Below, piece by piece: positions 17,525-25,994 of a stretch of 64,000 bases of DNA. Position 1 is the first letter of the stretch; every line of letters begins with the position of its first letter. Below the pieces are notes generated by a model. It made no database searches and was not told where the DNA came from. It was given only the letters and a program-made list of their open reading frames with translations. This stretch comes from Paeniglutamicibacter kerguelensis. Its GTDB lineage: Bacteria; Actinomycetota; Actinomycetes; Actinomycetales; Micrococcaceae. Position numbers and translations under genes: made by a program. The DNA is taken from NCBI RefSeq assembly GCF_017876535.1, contig NZ_JAGIOF010000001.1:3162001-3226000 (forward strand), read 5' to 3'.

Positions 17525-19539
17525 GGGCGGACTCCCTGTGAAACTGTTTCGTGGCTGGCCCAGAAGTGCTCCGACTCGGAGCTTGCAGGCACGAAGTCGG
17601 TGGGCATGTTCGGATCTGCATCCATGCGCTGGGAACGCTCGGCGAACCTGTCGCCGTCGGAGAACGAGTAGGGCGACGGGACCGAACCCGGGATCTGGTG
17701 CAACCGCGTGGCACCGGATTCGATGGACAGCACGGCACCGAGCAGGCCCTGGGTGTACTCGTGGGCGGGGCCCTTGAGCACGGCGGGAACCGGTCCGGAT
17801 TCAACGACCTGGCCCGCGTACATGACGGTGACCCGGTGTGCCAGCGAGGCAACCAGTGCCAGGTCGTGGCTGACGAAGACCATCGCGAAGCCCAGCTGCT
17901 CGCGCAGCTCGTTGAGCAGGTCCACGACCTGCTTCTGCACCGTGACATCCAGCGCGGTGGTCGGCTCGTCGCAGACCACCAGCTTCGGCTTGCGGCTCAA
18001 TGCCATGGCGATGAGCACGCGCTGGCGCTGGCCGCCGGAGAGCTCGTGCGGGTAGGAGCGCAGCGTGCGCACCGGGTCCAGCTTGACCAGGCGCAGCAGT
18101 TCCTCGGGGCTGGTGCGCCCGTTGCGCTTGGTCAGCTGGCGCAGCTGGTCGCCCACGAGCATCGAGGGGTTCAGCGAGGACAGCGCGTCCTGGTAGACCA
18201 TGGCGATCTGTTCGCCGCGCAGGCCCTTGTAGACCTTCTCGTCGCCGGCCAGCGCGAACCCGTCGGGACCCTCGGGCAGCAATTCCTTGCCGCCGAACTT
18301 GATGGAGCCGGAGATCTTGGCGGTCTCGGGAAGCAGCCCCATGATCGCCAGCGAGGTGATCGACTTGCCGCAGCCGGACTCGCCGACCAGGCCCATGGTT
18401 TCGCCCTCGCGCACCGTGAAGGAGACGTTGTCCACGATCCGGGTGTCGCCGAAGCGGGCCGGGAAGCGGATGGAGAGGTTCTTGACCTCGAGGATGACCT
18501 TCGGCTCCCCCTCGCCGGTGCCGCCGGCGCCCAGGCTCAGGCGGTCGGTGCGGCGGGATTCGGTCTCCGAGAGCAGTGCCAGTTCCCCGCGCAGGCGTTC
18601 CAGCGCGGCGGTGTCCACGGCCGGCTTGGAGGCCTTGGCGGCGGCGGTTTCCGAGTTCGAGGCGCTCTTCTTGGTGGACTTGGGGTTCACCAGCGCATCC
18701 GTCATGCCCTCGGCCAGGATGTTCAGCGCCAGCACCGTGAGCAGGATCGTCAGGCCGGCGAAGGTGGTGGCCCACCAGGCGCCGTTGAGCACCAGGGTGC
18801 GGCCGTAGGCGATCACGTTGCCCCAGCTCGGTGCCGGGTCCTGGATGCCTGCGCCCAGGAAGGAGAGCGATGCCTCAAGGATGATGGCGTCGGCGACCAT
18901 GACGGTGGCGAACACCAGCACCGGGGCCGCGCAGTTGCGCAGCACGTGGGTGCCCAGGATATAGAAGCGGCCGGCTCCGATGACTCGCTCGGCGCGGACG
19001 TAGTCCTCGCCCCATTGGGCCAGCACGTTGGCGCGGACCACGCGGGCGATCTGCGGCACGTAGATCACCGCGATGGCCAGGATGATCACCGGCAGCGTGT
19101 TGCCCAGCGAGGCAAGCAGCGCCGCGGCCAGCGCGATGCCGGGGAACGCCATGAGCATGTCCATGATGCGCATGATGGTCTCGTTGGCCCATTTGGCGCT
19201 CGTTGCGGCAAGCGCGCCGAGCAATCCGCCCAGGATCAGGGCCAGGGTGACGGAGCCGATGCCGATCAGCAGCGAGGACCGGGCGCCGTAGAGCAGGCGG
19301 GAGAAGATGTCCCGGCCCAGCCGGTCGGTGCCGAAGAGGTTCTCGGAGCTCGGGGGCTGGGCGGGGATGCCGGATGCCAGCGGGTCGTGCGGGGCGAGCA
19401 CCGGGGCAAAGACGGCTGCCAGGGAGATCAGCACCAGGAAGAGCAGTGCGATCTTTGAGCCAAGCGGAAGCGCCGTGAAGCGCGTGGTTCCGGAGCTCAG
19501 GCGGGCGACGAGGCCGTTTCGGGGGGCAAGCATAGCCAT
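17521..19539 (-). CDS. permease-ATPase fusion of the sialic acid ABC transporter (DppC-DppD fusion)
   Basis: 672 aa in a single frame. Residues ~1-275 form a DppC-type permease with about six membrane segments and an EAA-type loop. A charged linker (~276-345) follows, then a complete DppD-type ATPase with GESGCGKS, LSGGQRQRVLIA and CDEPTTALD. The usual family has these as separate polypeptides; fusion is known in some sialic acid importers of actinobacteria. The C-terminal tail after the ATPase has lost the cysteines of the oligopeptide-type domain. It is 6 nt from the upstream permease gene and overlaps the next ATPase by 4 nt. Confidence 0.88.
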   Translation of the reverse strand: MAMLAPRNGLVARLSSGTTRFTALPLGSKIALLFLVLISLAAVFAPVLAPHDPLASGIPAQPPSSENLFGTDRLGRDIFSRLLYGARSSLLIGIGSVTLALILGGLLGALAATSAKWANETIMRIMDMLMAFPGIALAAALLASLGNTLPVIILAIAVIYVPQIARVVRANVLAQWGEDYVRAERVIGAGRFYILGTHVLRNCAAPVLVFATVMVADAIILEASLSFLGAGIQDPAPSWGNVIAYGRTLVLNGAWWATTFAGLTILLTVLALNILAEGMTDALVNPKSTKKSASNSETAAAKASKPAVDTAALERLRGELALLSETESRRTDRLSLGAGGTGEGEPKVILEVKNLSIRFPARFGDTRIVDNVSFTVREGETMGLVGESGCGKSITSLAIMGLLPETAKISGSIKFGGKELLPEGPDGFALAGDEKVYKGLRGEQIAMVYQDALSSLNPSMLVGDQLRQLTKRNGRTSPEELLRLVKLDPVRTLRSYPHELSGGQRQRVLIAMALSRKPKLVVCDEPTTALDVTVQKQVVDLLNELREQLGFAMVFVSHDLALVASLAHRVTVMYAGQVVESGPVPAVLKGPAHEYTQGLLGAVLSIESGATRLHQIPGSVPSPYSFSDGDRFAERSQRMDADPNMPTDFVPASSESEHFWASHETVSQGVRP

Positions 19540-19545
19540 GAAGAG

Positions 19546-20502
19546 TTACACCGTCCTGATGCGCGGGTTGATGAGCAGGTAAAGCAGGTCGACGACGATG
19601 TTCACCAGCACGAAGGTGACCGCGATGGTCAGCACCACGCCCTGGACCAGGTTGACGTCGGAGTTGGTGATGCCGTTCATGATCAGCTGGCCCATGCCGG
19701 GCAGCGAGAAGATCATTTCGATGACGACAGCGCCGCCGAGCAGGTAGCCGATGCGCAGGCCCAGCACCGTGACCGGGGTGACCAGTGCGTTGCGCAGCAC
19801 GTTGCGGGTGAGCACCTCTCCGCGCGGCACGCCGTTGCCGATGGCGGTGCGGACGTAGTCCTTATCCAGTTCCTCGACCATGGAGGTGCGCACCACGCGG
19901 ATCAGCGAGGCGGAGACCGGGATGGCCAGGGCTAGCGCCGGAAGCGTCATGTGGGACAGCCAGCCGACGATGCCCGATCCCTCGGGGGCCGCGCCGCCGG
20001 AGGGGAAGAGCGGGTTCGCGCCCAGGGCCAGCCACTGGATGAGCAGGATGCCGAGCCAGAACGACGGGGTGGCCACGGCCGCGATGGAGAAGACGCGGAC
20101 CAGTTGGTCGGGCATCTTGTCGCGGTAGAGGGCGCCCATGACGCCGAACACCAGGGCGATGACCACGGCGATCAGCACGCCGTAGAAGGTCAGCTGCAGG
20201 GTCAGCGGGAAGGCGTTGGCGATCATTTCGCTGACCGGGCGCTCCGGCGGGGTGGTCTTGCCGAAGTCCAGCACCAGCAGCCGGCTCAGGAAGCTGAAGT
20301 ACTGGATGACCAGCGGCGCATTGAGCCCGCGGGCTTCGCGGTAGGCGTCCTTGGCCGCGTCGGAGGCGCCTTCGCCCAACGCGGACGTGGCCTCGTCACC
20401 GGGCGAAAGTTTGAGGATGATGAAGACCAGGAAGGTGACACCCAGGATCATCAGGGGCAGGGCGGCGAGGCGACGTAGCAGTAGCCGTAGGAGGGTTCCC
20501 AC
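19546..20502 (-). CDS. sialic acid ABC transporter permease (DppB type)
   Basis: 318 aa from a GTG at 20502, chosen because GGAG lies 7 nt before it; the open frame upstream encodes a Pro/Arg-rich stretch not seen in permeases. It has the standard DppB layout: an N-terminal helix, the FIILKLSPGD motif, then five more helices with an EAA-like loop and a C-terminal NPRIRT-type end. It forms the membrane channel together with the permease half of the fusion protein. A stem-loop separates it from the binding-protein gene. Confidence 0.88.
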   Translation of the reverse strand: MGTLLRLLLRRLAALPLMILGVTFLVFIILKLSPGDEATSALGEGASDAAKDAYREARGLNAPLVIQYFSFLSRLLVLDFGKTTPPERPVSEMIANAFPLTLQLTFYGVLIAVVIALVFGVMGALYRDKMPDQLVRVFSIAAVATPSFWLGILLIQWLALGANPLFPSGGAAPEGSGIVGWLSHMTLPALALAIPVSASLIRVVRTSMVEELDKDYVRTAIGNGVPRGEVLTRNVLRNALVTPVTVLGLRIGYLLGGAVVIEMIFSLPGMGQLIMNGITNSDVNLVQGVVLTIAVTFVLVNIVVDLLYLLINPRIRTV

Positions 20503-20540
20503 GCAAGGACTCCGATGGGTAGGCAACAAATTGTCAGGGG

Positions 20541-20557
20541 GGGTGCGTGGCGCACCC
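20541..20557 (-). other. stem-loop between binding-protein and permease genes
   Basis: GGGTGCG (20541-20547) pairs with CGCACCC (20551-20557) over a 3-nt loop, 50 nt after the binding-protein stop. Hairpins here commonly protect the upstream binding-protein message so that it outnumbers the membrane subunits. This role is an inference. Confidence 0.5.
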
Positions 20558-20608
20558 GATGCACTCGGGGGAAGTTGCAACGGGTGCGCCATGCAAGTGG
20601 GGAGGCGG

Positions 20609-22225
20609 TTAGGCCTTCGGTGCGACTCCGACGAAGGAGACGCCGGTGGTCGGCAGCGGCTTGAAGTTCTCAACCGACTTTTCGCTCCAGGCGGTCGGCA
20701 GCTGGCGGTGCAGCACCGGGTACAGCGGCACGTTCTCGGAGATCAGGTTGATGGCCTCGGTCCAGGCCTTGGTGGCGCCGGCCTCGTCCTTGGCCTTCAC
20801 CGCGGCATCGAGCATGCCCTGCAGCGCCTTGTATTCGGCGGCCTTGGACCAGCGGAAGCGCTTGGTCGGCCAGACATCGCCGCGGTAGAACCAGCTCAGC
20901 AGCAGGTCCAGGTCGTTGCCGAAGACCGACGGGTCGCCCGGGGCCGCGACGACGCGGAACGTTCCGGTGTCCACGTGGTCGGTGTACAAGGCACCGGACT
21001 GCAGGTTCTGCATGGTGACCTTGACGCCCGGAAGCTTGTTCCAGGATTCGAGCAGCAGCGGGGCGATGTCCTTGACCCAGGAGGTGTCGGTGGTCAGCAG
21101 CTCGAATTCGAGCGTGGTGACGCCGGCTTCCTTGAGCAATGCCTCGGCGCGGGCCTGGTCGTAGCCGTAAACGGTTGCGGCCTTGACGTACTGCGGGTGG
21201 GTTTCCTGCACGTAGGAGGTCGCGGCCTTGGCGTTGCCCAGCAACGCGCGGTCGATGATCGTCTGGGTGTCCGTGGCGTAGTGGAACGCCTGGCGCACGC
21301 GCTTGTCGGCGAACGGTCCCTCGGCGCAGTTGAACATCAGGAAGAGCAGGCCGAAGGACTGCACCGATTCGACGTTCATTTTGGCTTTGAGGCGGTCGAC
21401 GTCCAGGTACGGCACGTCCTCGATCACCGATACGCGGCCGGATTCGGCGGCGGTGACGCGGGCTGCTGCATCGGAGAGCAGGTACCAGGTCATGGCCTCG
21501 GCCTTGGCTGCGTAGGCGCCGTTGTAGTCGGCGAACTTCTCGAAGACGATCTTGTCGTCCTTGGTCGCCGAGATGAGCTTGTACGGGCCCGAGCCGACCG
21601 GGGCAGCGTCGAAGGCGGCCTGGTCCGCGGAGGCAAGCTTCTTCGGGACGATCTTGACCACGGAGATGCGGGTCGGGAAGAGCGGGAAGGCGTAGTTCAG
21701 CGTGAAGACGACGGTGTCGTCGCCCTTGGCCTTGACGGTCTTGATGAACGGCACGAACTGCGCGAAGAGCGATGCGTTCTTCGCGTCGAGCACGCGCTCG
21801 AAGGAGTACACGACGTCGTCGACGGTCACCGGGTCGCCGTTGTGGAACTTGGCGCCGGAGCGGAGCTTGACTTCCCAGCTGGTGTCGTCGAGCTGCTTCG
21901 GGTCGGCCGCGGCGAGTGCCAGGTACGGTTCGCGGGTTGCCGGGTGCAGGTCCACGAGGCCCTCGAAGATGTGCATGTTGGCGGCGAACGGGGTCGCGCC
22001 GGAAGAGGTCATCGGGTCGAAACCGGTTGACAGGGCGTACGAGATGCCTGCTTCCAGGTGCGTGGTGGCTCCGGATGCGGCCGCGCTGCCGCCTCCGGCC
22101 GAGGCACCCGGGCTCGAGCATGCGGCGACCGTGGCCGAGAAGGCGGCCGCAGCACCGAGCATGCCGGTCATCTTGAGAAATTCACGGCGGCCGCGGGGCT
22201 TATTGGCCAAGTCCTTCAGGGTCAT
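20609..22225 (-). CDS. sialic acid ABC transporter substrate-binding lipoprotein (family 5, Tat signal)
   Basis: 538 aa. The N-terminus has a twin-arginine motif (RREFLKMTG) followed by a hydrophobic stretch and a lipobox ending VAAC, so it is a Tat-exported lipoprotein. The body is a family-5 (DppA/OppA fold) binding protein, with the typical [25 protein letters not shown] and PVGSGPYKL regions. It is the first gene of the nan operon, divergent from nanR. Family-5 proteins usually bind peptides, but SatA/SiaE-type members bind sialic acid; the operon supports that here. Confidence 0.9.
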   Translation of the reverse strand: MTLKDLANKPRGRREFLKMTGMLGAAAAFSATVAACSSPGASAGGGSAAASGATTHLEAGISYALSTGFDPMTSSGATPFAANMHIFEGLVDLHPATREPYLALAAADPKQLDDTSWEVKLRSGAKFHNGDPVTVDDVVYSFERVLDAKNASLFAQFVPFIKTVKAKGDDTVVFTLNYAFPLFPTRISVVKIVPKKLASADQAAFDAAPVGSGPYKLISATKDDKIVFEKFADYNGAYAAKAEAMTWYLLSDAAARVTAAESGRVSVIEDVPYLDVDRLKAKMNVESVQSFGLLFLMFNCAEGPFADKRVRQAFHYATDTQTIIDRALLGNAKAATSYVQETHPQYVKAATVYGYDQARAEALLKEAGVTTLEFELLTTDTSWVKDIAPLLLESWNKLPGVKVTMQNLQSGALYTDHVDTGTFRVVAAPGDPSVFGNDLDLLLSWFYRGDVWPTKRFRWSKAAEYKALQGMLDAAVKAKDEAGATKAWTEAINLISENVPLYPVLHRQLPTAWSEKSVENFKPLPTTGVSFVGVAPKA

Positions 22226-22265
22226 ATCTAACCTCTTTCAAATCCAAGACTGAGAAAGTCGGACG

Positions 22266-22320
22266 TAGGATGTCCTATGCTGTGAGATAGACTGTAAGCG
22301 GCATCACGACCCATAGTCAA
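22266..22320 (-). promoter_or_regulatory. nan operon promoter with inverted-repeat operator
   Basis: On the minus strand, -35 TTGACT (22320-22315) and -10 TACAGT (22296-22291) are separated by 18 nt. Just downstream, at about +8 to +19, is a perfect inverted repeat TAGGA-TG-TCCTA (22266-22277), an ideal place for repression by the divergently encoded FadR-type NanR. Confidence 0.6.
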
Positions 22321-22404
22321 CTGGGTCACACGTTTTGGCGCACAATGGACGATGATTGGATTCAGGGGAGCATTTCCCTGCACGACTAGGAGGTATCAGC
22401 ACAA

Positions 22405-23139
22405 ATGACCATCACGCGAACACCACGTCTCGATGCCCATGCGCGTCTGCGCGCGCTCACTGCCGATATCACCGACCTCATCCTGGACCGCGGCCTGCTG
22501 CCCGGGGATGCCATGCCCACCGAGCAGGAACTTTCCGCCGAGCTGGGCGTCGGCCGCAACACCCTGCGCGAGGCCATCAAGGTGCTCCAGGCCCTCGGCG
22601 TCGTGGAAATCCGGCACGGCTTCGGCATGTTCGTTGCCGAGGAAAACCTCTTGGCGCTCTCGGATTCACTGACCTTCCGCGGGCAGATGTCCTTGCGCCA
22701 CAAGGGGCACGAGGCCAACGAGCTGGTCGACGTGCGCCAGGCGTTGGAGGCGGGGCTCGTCGGCTCGGCGATTTCCGCCATCACCCCCGAACAGCTTGCC
22801 AAGCTCGAGGCCACCGTCGTGACCATGGAGTCGCTCGCCGCCGACGGCCAGAACTTCGTCGATGCCGACAAGGATTTCCACCGCCTCCTGTTTGAGCCGC
22901 TCAACAACCAGCTGCTCAGCAACCTGCTGGGCGTTTTCTGGGACGTCTACCGCACCATCCACCAAGGCATCGGCGTACGGGACAGCACCCGGGCGCACCT
23001 TGCCGAGACGGCGCATTCGCACCGAGAGCTTCTCAATGCGGTGAAGGCCGGGGACAAGGCTCTGGCCAGCGAATTGCTCAGCCGTCACTTCGACGGCATC
23101 CGCGAACAGCTCGCCGCGATCAACACGGTCAAGGCCTGA
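22405..23139 (+). CDS. nanR: FadR-subfamily GntR regulator of the sialic acid operon (NanR-like)
   Basis: 244 aa. The winged helix-turn-helix is at ~12-80 (PTEQELSAELGVGRNTLREAIKVLQALG). The C-terminal FCD domain has the metal-binding Asp/His set (DKDFHRLLF, HSHRELL, RHFDG). FadR-type NanR proteins repress nan genes and are released by sialic acid or a derivative; this one is transcribed divergently from the nan operon across 179 bp. AGGAGGT lies 10 nt before the ATG. The name rests on family plus position. Confidence 0.88.
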   Translation: MTITRTPRLDAHARLRALTADITDLILDRGLLPGDAMPTEQELSAELGVGRNTLREAIKVLQALGVVEIRHGFGMFVAEENLLALSDSLTFRGQMSLRHKGHEANELVDVRQALEAGLVGSAISAITPEQLAKLEATVVTMESLAADGQNFVDADKDFHRLLFEPLNNQLLSNLLGVFWDVYRTIHQGIGVRDSTRAHLAETAHSHRELLNAVKAGDKALASELLSRHFDGIREQLAAINTVKA

Positions 23140-23197
23140 ATCGGGGCCCGTTCCCGACACACGCGGCCAATTGCCGTTCACGCTCCCCGTACCGGGC

Positions 23198-23231
23198 ATG
23201 GCAATAGGGATTGCAGCGGTTACCCTGTAAC
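23198..23231 (+). promoter_or_regulatory. candidate leaderless promoter of ktrB with GTTAC dyad
   Basis: ATGGCA (23198-23203) and TACCCT (23221-23226) are 17 nt apart; the -10 ends 7 nt before the ATG, and no ribosome site is visible. A perfect GTTAC-CCT-GTAAC dyad (23219-23231) overlaps the -10. Confidence 0.35.
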
Positions 23232-23233
23232 TC

Positions 23234-24601
23234 ATGCGTTTCACTGCAAACAGGTTCAGGCACCTGGGCCGGGCATTTCTGCCCCGTCATCCGGCCCAGG
23301 CGATCGCTCTGGGTTTCGGCACCGCCATCGTCGTGGGGACGTTGGTGCTGATGCTTCCGATTTCCAAGGTGGGCCCCGGCGGCGCCGGTCCCCTGGAGGC
23401 GCTGTTCACCGCAACTTCCGCGGTGTGCGTCACCGGCCTGGCGGTCGTTGACACCGCCACCTATTGGACGACGTTCGGCCAGGTGGCCATCCTGTGCCTG
23501 ATCCAGCTCGGCGGCTTCGGCATCATGTCCTTCGCCTCCCTGCTGGGTGTGATCATGGCCCGCCGGCTGGGCCTGAAATCACGCATCCAGGCCGCCGCGG
23601 AAACCAAGAGCACGGGCTTCGGCGACGTGAAGTCGGTGCTGCTGGGAGTCCTGCGCATCACCGCGATGGTCGAGTTGTGCGCCGCGTTGCTGCTGGCCCT
23701 GCGGTTCGGGCTTGGCTACGGGCATTCCTTCGGACAGTCGCTCTGGCTGGGGTTCTTCCATTCGGTCTCGGCCTTCAACAACGCCGGCTTCGCCCTGTTC
23801 AGCGACAACCTCATAGGCTTCGTCGGGGATCCGTGGATCTGCATGCCGATTGCGCTGGCCATCATCATCGGCGGCCTCGGCTTCCCAGTGCTCTTCGAAC
23901 TGGGGCGCCACTACCGCAAGCCCCTGCACTGGACCATGAACACCAAGCTGGTCCTGACCGGCACTGGCATCCTTCTTGCCGCGGGCACCGCATTCATCAG
24001 CGCCCTGGAGTGGAACAACCCGAAGACCCTTGGCCCCCTGTCCGCGGCCGACAAGTTGCTGGCCGGGTTCTTCCAATCCGTCATGACCCGAACCGCCGGA
24101 TTCAATTCCCTGGACCTGGGCCAGATGGATCCGGCGACGTGGCTGGGCATGGACATCCTCATGTTCATCGGCGGCGGCCCGGCGGGCACCGCCGGCGGCC
24201 TGAAGATCACCACCTTCGCGGTCCTGTTCTTCATCCTGCTCACCGAGATCCAGGGCGGGGTGGCGGTCAACGTCTTCGGCAAGCGGCTTCCGCGTTCCGT
24301 GCACCGCGAGGCAATCACGATCGTCCTCTTGGCGGTGGCCCTGGTCATCGGCTCCACCATGGCACTGATGCTCATCACCGACATCGGCTTTGACCGGCTG
24401 TTCTTCGAAACGGTCTCGGCGTTTGCCACCGTCGGCCTGTCAACCGGCATCACCGCCTCGCTGCCCCCGGCCGGGCAGCTGCTGCTTGTCTTCCTCATGT
24501 TCGTCGGCCGACTGGGGCCAGTGACCCTGGCTTCGGCACTTGCCCTGCGCGCCCGCACCCCGCTCTACGAATTCCCGAAAGAGAGACCACTCATTGGCTA
24601 A
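23234..24601 (+). CDS. ktrB: potassium uptake protein, KtrB/TrkH family
   Basis: 455 aa membrane channel subunit. Four pore repeats can be seen, with filter-like segments such as TSAVCVTGL, VSAFNNAGFAL, MTRTAGFNSLD and VSAFATVGLSTGI. The family role is Na+- or proton-linked K+ uptake gated by a cytoplasmic RCK ring. The ktrA start lies inside the last codons of this gene, so the two are translationally coupled. The promoter upstream appears leaderless. Confidence 0.92.
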   Translation: MRFTANRFRHLGRAFLPRHPAQAIALGFGTAIVVGTLVLMLPISKVGPGGAGPLEALFTATSAVCVTGLAVVDTATYWTTFGQVAILCLIQLGGFGIMSFASLLGVIMARRLGLKSRIQAAAETKSTGFGDVKSVLLGVLRITAMVELCAALLLALRFGLGYGHSFGQSLWLGFFHSVSAFNNAGFALFSDNLIGFVGDPWICMPIALAIIIGGLGFPVLFELGRHYRKPLHWTMNTKLVLTGTGILLAAGTAFISALEWNNPKTLGPLSAADKLLAGFFQSVMTRTAGFNSLDLGQMDPATWLGMDILMFIGGGPAGTAGGLKITTFAVLFFILLTEIQGGVAVNVFGKRLPRSVHREAITIVLLAVALVIGSTMALMLITDIGFDRLFFETVSAFATVGLSTGITASLPPAGQLLLVFLMFVGRLGPVTLASALALRARTPLYEFPKERPLIG

Positions 24602-25292
24602 GCACCATCTATTCACCCCCAAATCCATCGAACGCATCGCGGAAGCCAATTCCGTGGTCGTGATCGGGCTTGGCCGTTTCGGCGGCGCGCTGGCCCTAGA
24701 GCTGGCGGCCGCCGGCACCGAGGTCCTGGGCATAGACGCGGACGAGGACATCGTCCAGTCGTTCAACGGCAGGCTCACCCATGTGGTGCGGGCGGACTCG
24801 ACCAAGGAAGAGGCCCTGCGCCAGCTGTCGGTGCACGAATTCGACAGCGCCGTGGTCGGCATCGGCAGCGACCTCGAGGCCAGCATCCTCACCACCTCCG
24901 CCCTGCTGCGCTTCAAGAAGCCCACCATCTGGGCCAAGGCCGTCAGCGAGGCCCACGGCCAGATCCTCGAACAGCTGGGCGTTGAGCACGTCGTCCGTCC
25001 GGAGCAGGACATGGGGCGCCGCGTCGCCCACTTGGTCCGCGGCGCCATGCTGGACTATGTCGAGTTCGAGGACGGCTTTGCGATGGTCAAGACCCGGCCA
25101 CCCAGGGAAGCCCAGGGTCAGCCCCTCGGCACCACCGGGATCCGGGCAAAGCACCATGTCACGGTCGTTGCGGTCAAGCGCCAGAGCGGCGAATGGGATT
25201 ACGCGACCCCGCAGACGATCCTGAACCCGGAGGACGAGATCATCGTGGCCGGTGCGACGGCCGCCGCCGAACGGTTCGCCACGCTGCTTTAG
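24594..25292 (+). CDS. ktrA: potassium uptake regulatory subunit, KtrA/TrkA RCK protein
   Basis: 232 aa from a TTG at 24594 that overlaps the ktrB stop by 8 nt; GAGAGA precedes it. The longer open frame starting at 24540 is within ktrB. The Rossmann motif VVIGLGRFGGALALEL (~21-36) binds nucleotide (ATP/ADP or NAD(H)), and the C-terminal part is the RCK_C lobe. It gates KtrB. Whether it also binds c-di-AMP in RCK_C, as some homologues do, cannot be seen directly. Confidence 0.92.
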   Translation: MAKHHLFTPKSIERIAEANSVVVIGLGRFGGALALELAAAGTEVLGIDADEDIVQSFNGRLTHVVRADSTKEEALRQLSVHEFDSAVVGIGSDLEASILTTSALLRFKKPTIWAKAVSEAHGQILEQLGVEHVVRPEQDMGRRVAHLVRGAMLDYVEFEDGFAMVKTRPPREAQGQPLGTTGIRAKHHVTVVAVKRQSGEWDYATPQTILNPEDEIIVAGATAAAERFATLL

Positions 25293-25460
25293 GCCCTTCC
25301 CGCGCGCGACGGGCGCATGGGTTCGCGGTTTCGGCGTAGGGAAAGCGTACGGATACACCGTTGCCCCTCGACGCGGCTCCCGGCGCATGGCTCACTGGTT
25401 CACAAGGAAGCGTTTGCCGCCGGCGGCGCTTGAAGCCGTTGACCCAGGGAGAGCCGCACC

Positions 25461-25556
25461 GTGGATGGCGAGATACTCGGAACGATTGTTTTCTTCACGA
25501 CGGGAACCGCCGTGCTGGTCTGGCTGGTCCGCATTCTGCTTCGAAGCATCAAATAG
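25461..25556 (+). CDS. small single-helix membrane peptide downstream of ktrA
   Basis: A 31-codon frame starting at GTG (25461), with AGGGAGA ending 8 nt upstream. It starts VDGEILGTIVFF, has one ~18-residue hydrophobic segment, and ends with a basic tail (RILLRSIK). A perfect hairpin begins 4 nt after its TAG, so it is framed by a ribosome site and a terminator. It resembles single-pass accessory peptides such as KdpF in size and layout, but no homology is claimed. It lies 168 nt after ktrA on the same strand. This is a prediction from sequence features only. Confidence 0.45.
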   Translation: MDGEILGTIVFFTTGTAVLVWLVRILLRSIK

Positions 25557-25560
25557 GCGC

Positions 25561-25586
25561 CGGCGCGCATGGATTTATGCGCGCCG
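25561..25586 (+). terminator. hairpin terminator after the small membrane ORF
   Basis: CGGCGCGCAT (25561-25570) pairs perfectly with ATGCGCGCCG (25577-25586) over a 6-nt loop. No T tract follows. It marks the probable end of the ktrB-ktrA-small ORF unit. Confidence 0.6.
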
Positions 25587-25604
25587 CAGCGCGATGCTGG
25601 TGTC

Positions 25605-25994
25605 ATGAAACCTTCAAACCACAGCGCTGTATATGTGGAGTCAACGGAGTCGGACGTCCGCGAGCTCACCCGGAGACTCCTCGTGGATCTCGGGGGGCCA
25701 ACGGTCCAGGCCATGGCCGGCAGCAGGGACAACACCGCGCCCCACAGGTGGGCGCATCCGGAGGGAACGGGCCCCGGACCTGTCGAAGAGCAGCGGGTCC
25801 GTCTGGGCTACAGGGTGTGGAAGACCCTGGAATCCCTCGGCGACCGCGAAAAGGCCGCGCTCTGGCTGCTGGGGTCGAATCCCGGGCTCGACGGCGCAAC
25901 GCCGGTGGCCTTCATCGCGCAATTGCACACACGCGAGGTGATTGACGTTGCCGAGGCGTTCGTCCTGGAACAGGTCCCGGCGAACGGGACCTAG
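25605..25994 (+). CDS. orphan Xre/MbcA/ParS-like toxin-binding-domain protein (DUF2384-like)
   Basis: 129 aa from the ATG at 25605. The N-terminal helical part resembles a degenerate helix-turn-helix (LLVDLGGPTVQAMAGS, then RWAHP). The C-terminus (~75-120) has the pattern of MbcA/ParS domains: RLGYRVWKTLESLG, then ALWLLGSNPGLDGATPVAFI and a final short helix. In this family the antitoxin pairs with a RES-domain toxin, but none is adjacent, so the gene looks like a solitary regulator. It shares a CTAG with the convergent thioesterase gene. Family call is by pattern and moderately confident. Confidence 0.55.
   Translation: MKPSNHSAVYVESTESDVRELTRRLLVDLGGPTVQAMAGSRDNTAPHRWAHPEGTGPGPVEEQRVRLGYRVWKTLESLGDREKAALWLLGSNPGLDGATPVAFIAQLHTREVIDVAEAFVLEQVPANGT

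Noticed and set aside
25461..25556. Naming the small membrane peptide KdpF
   Set aside because: Size and topology are similar, but there are no kdpABC genes here and the sequence similarity cannot be judged.
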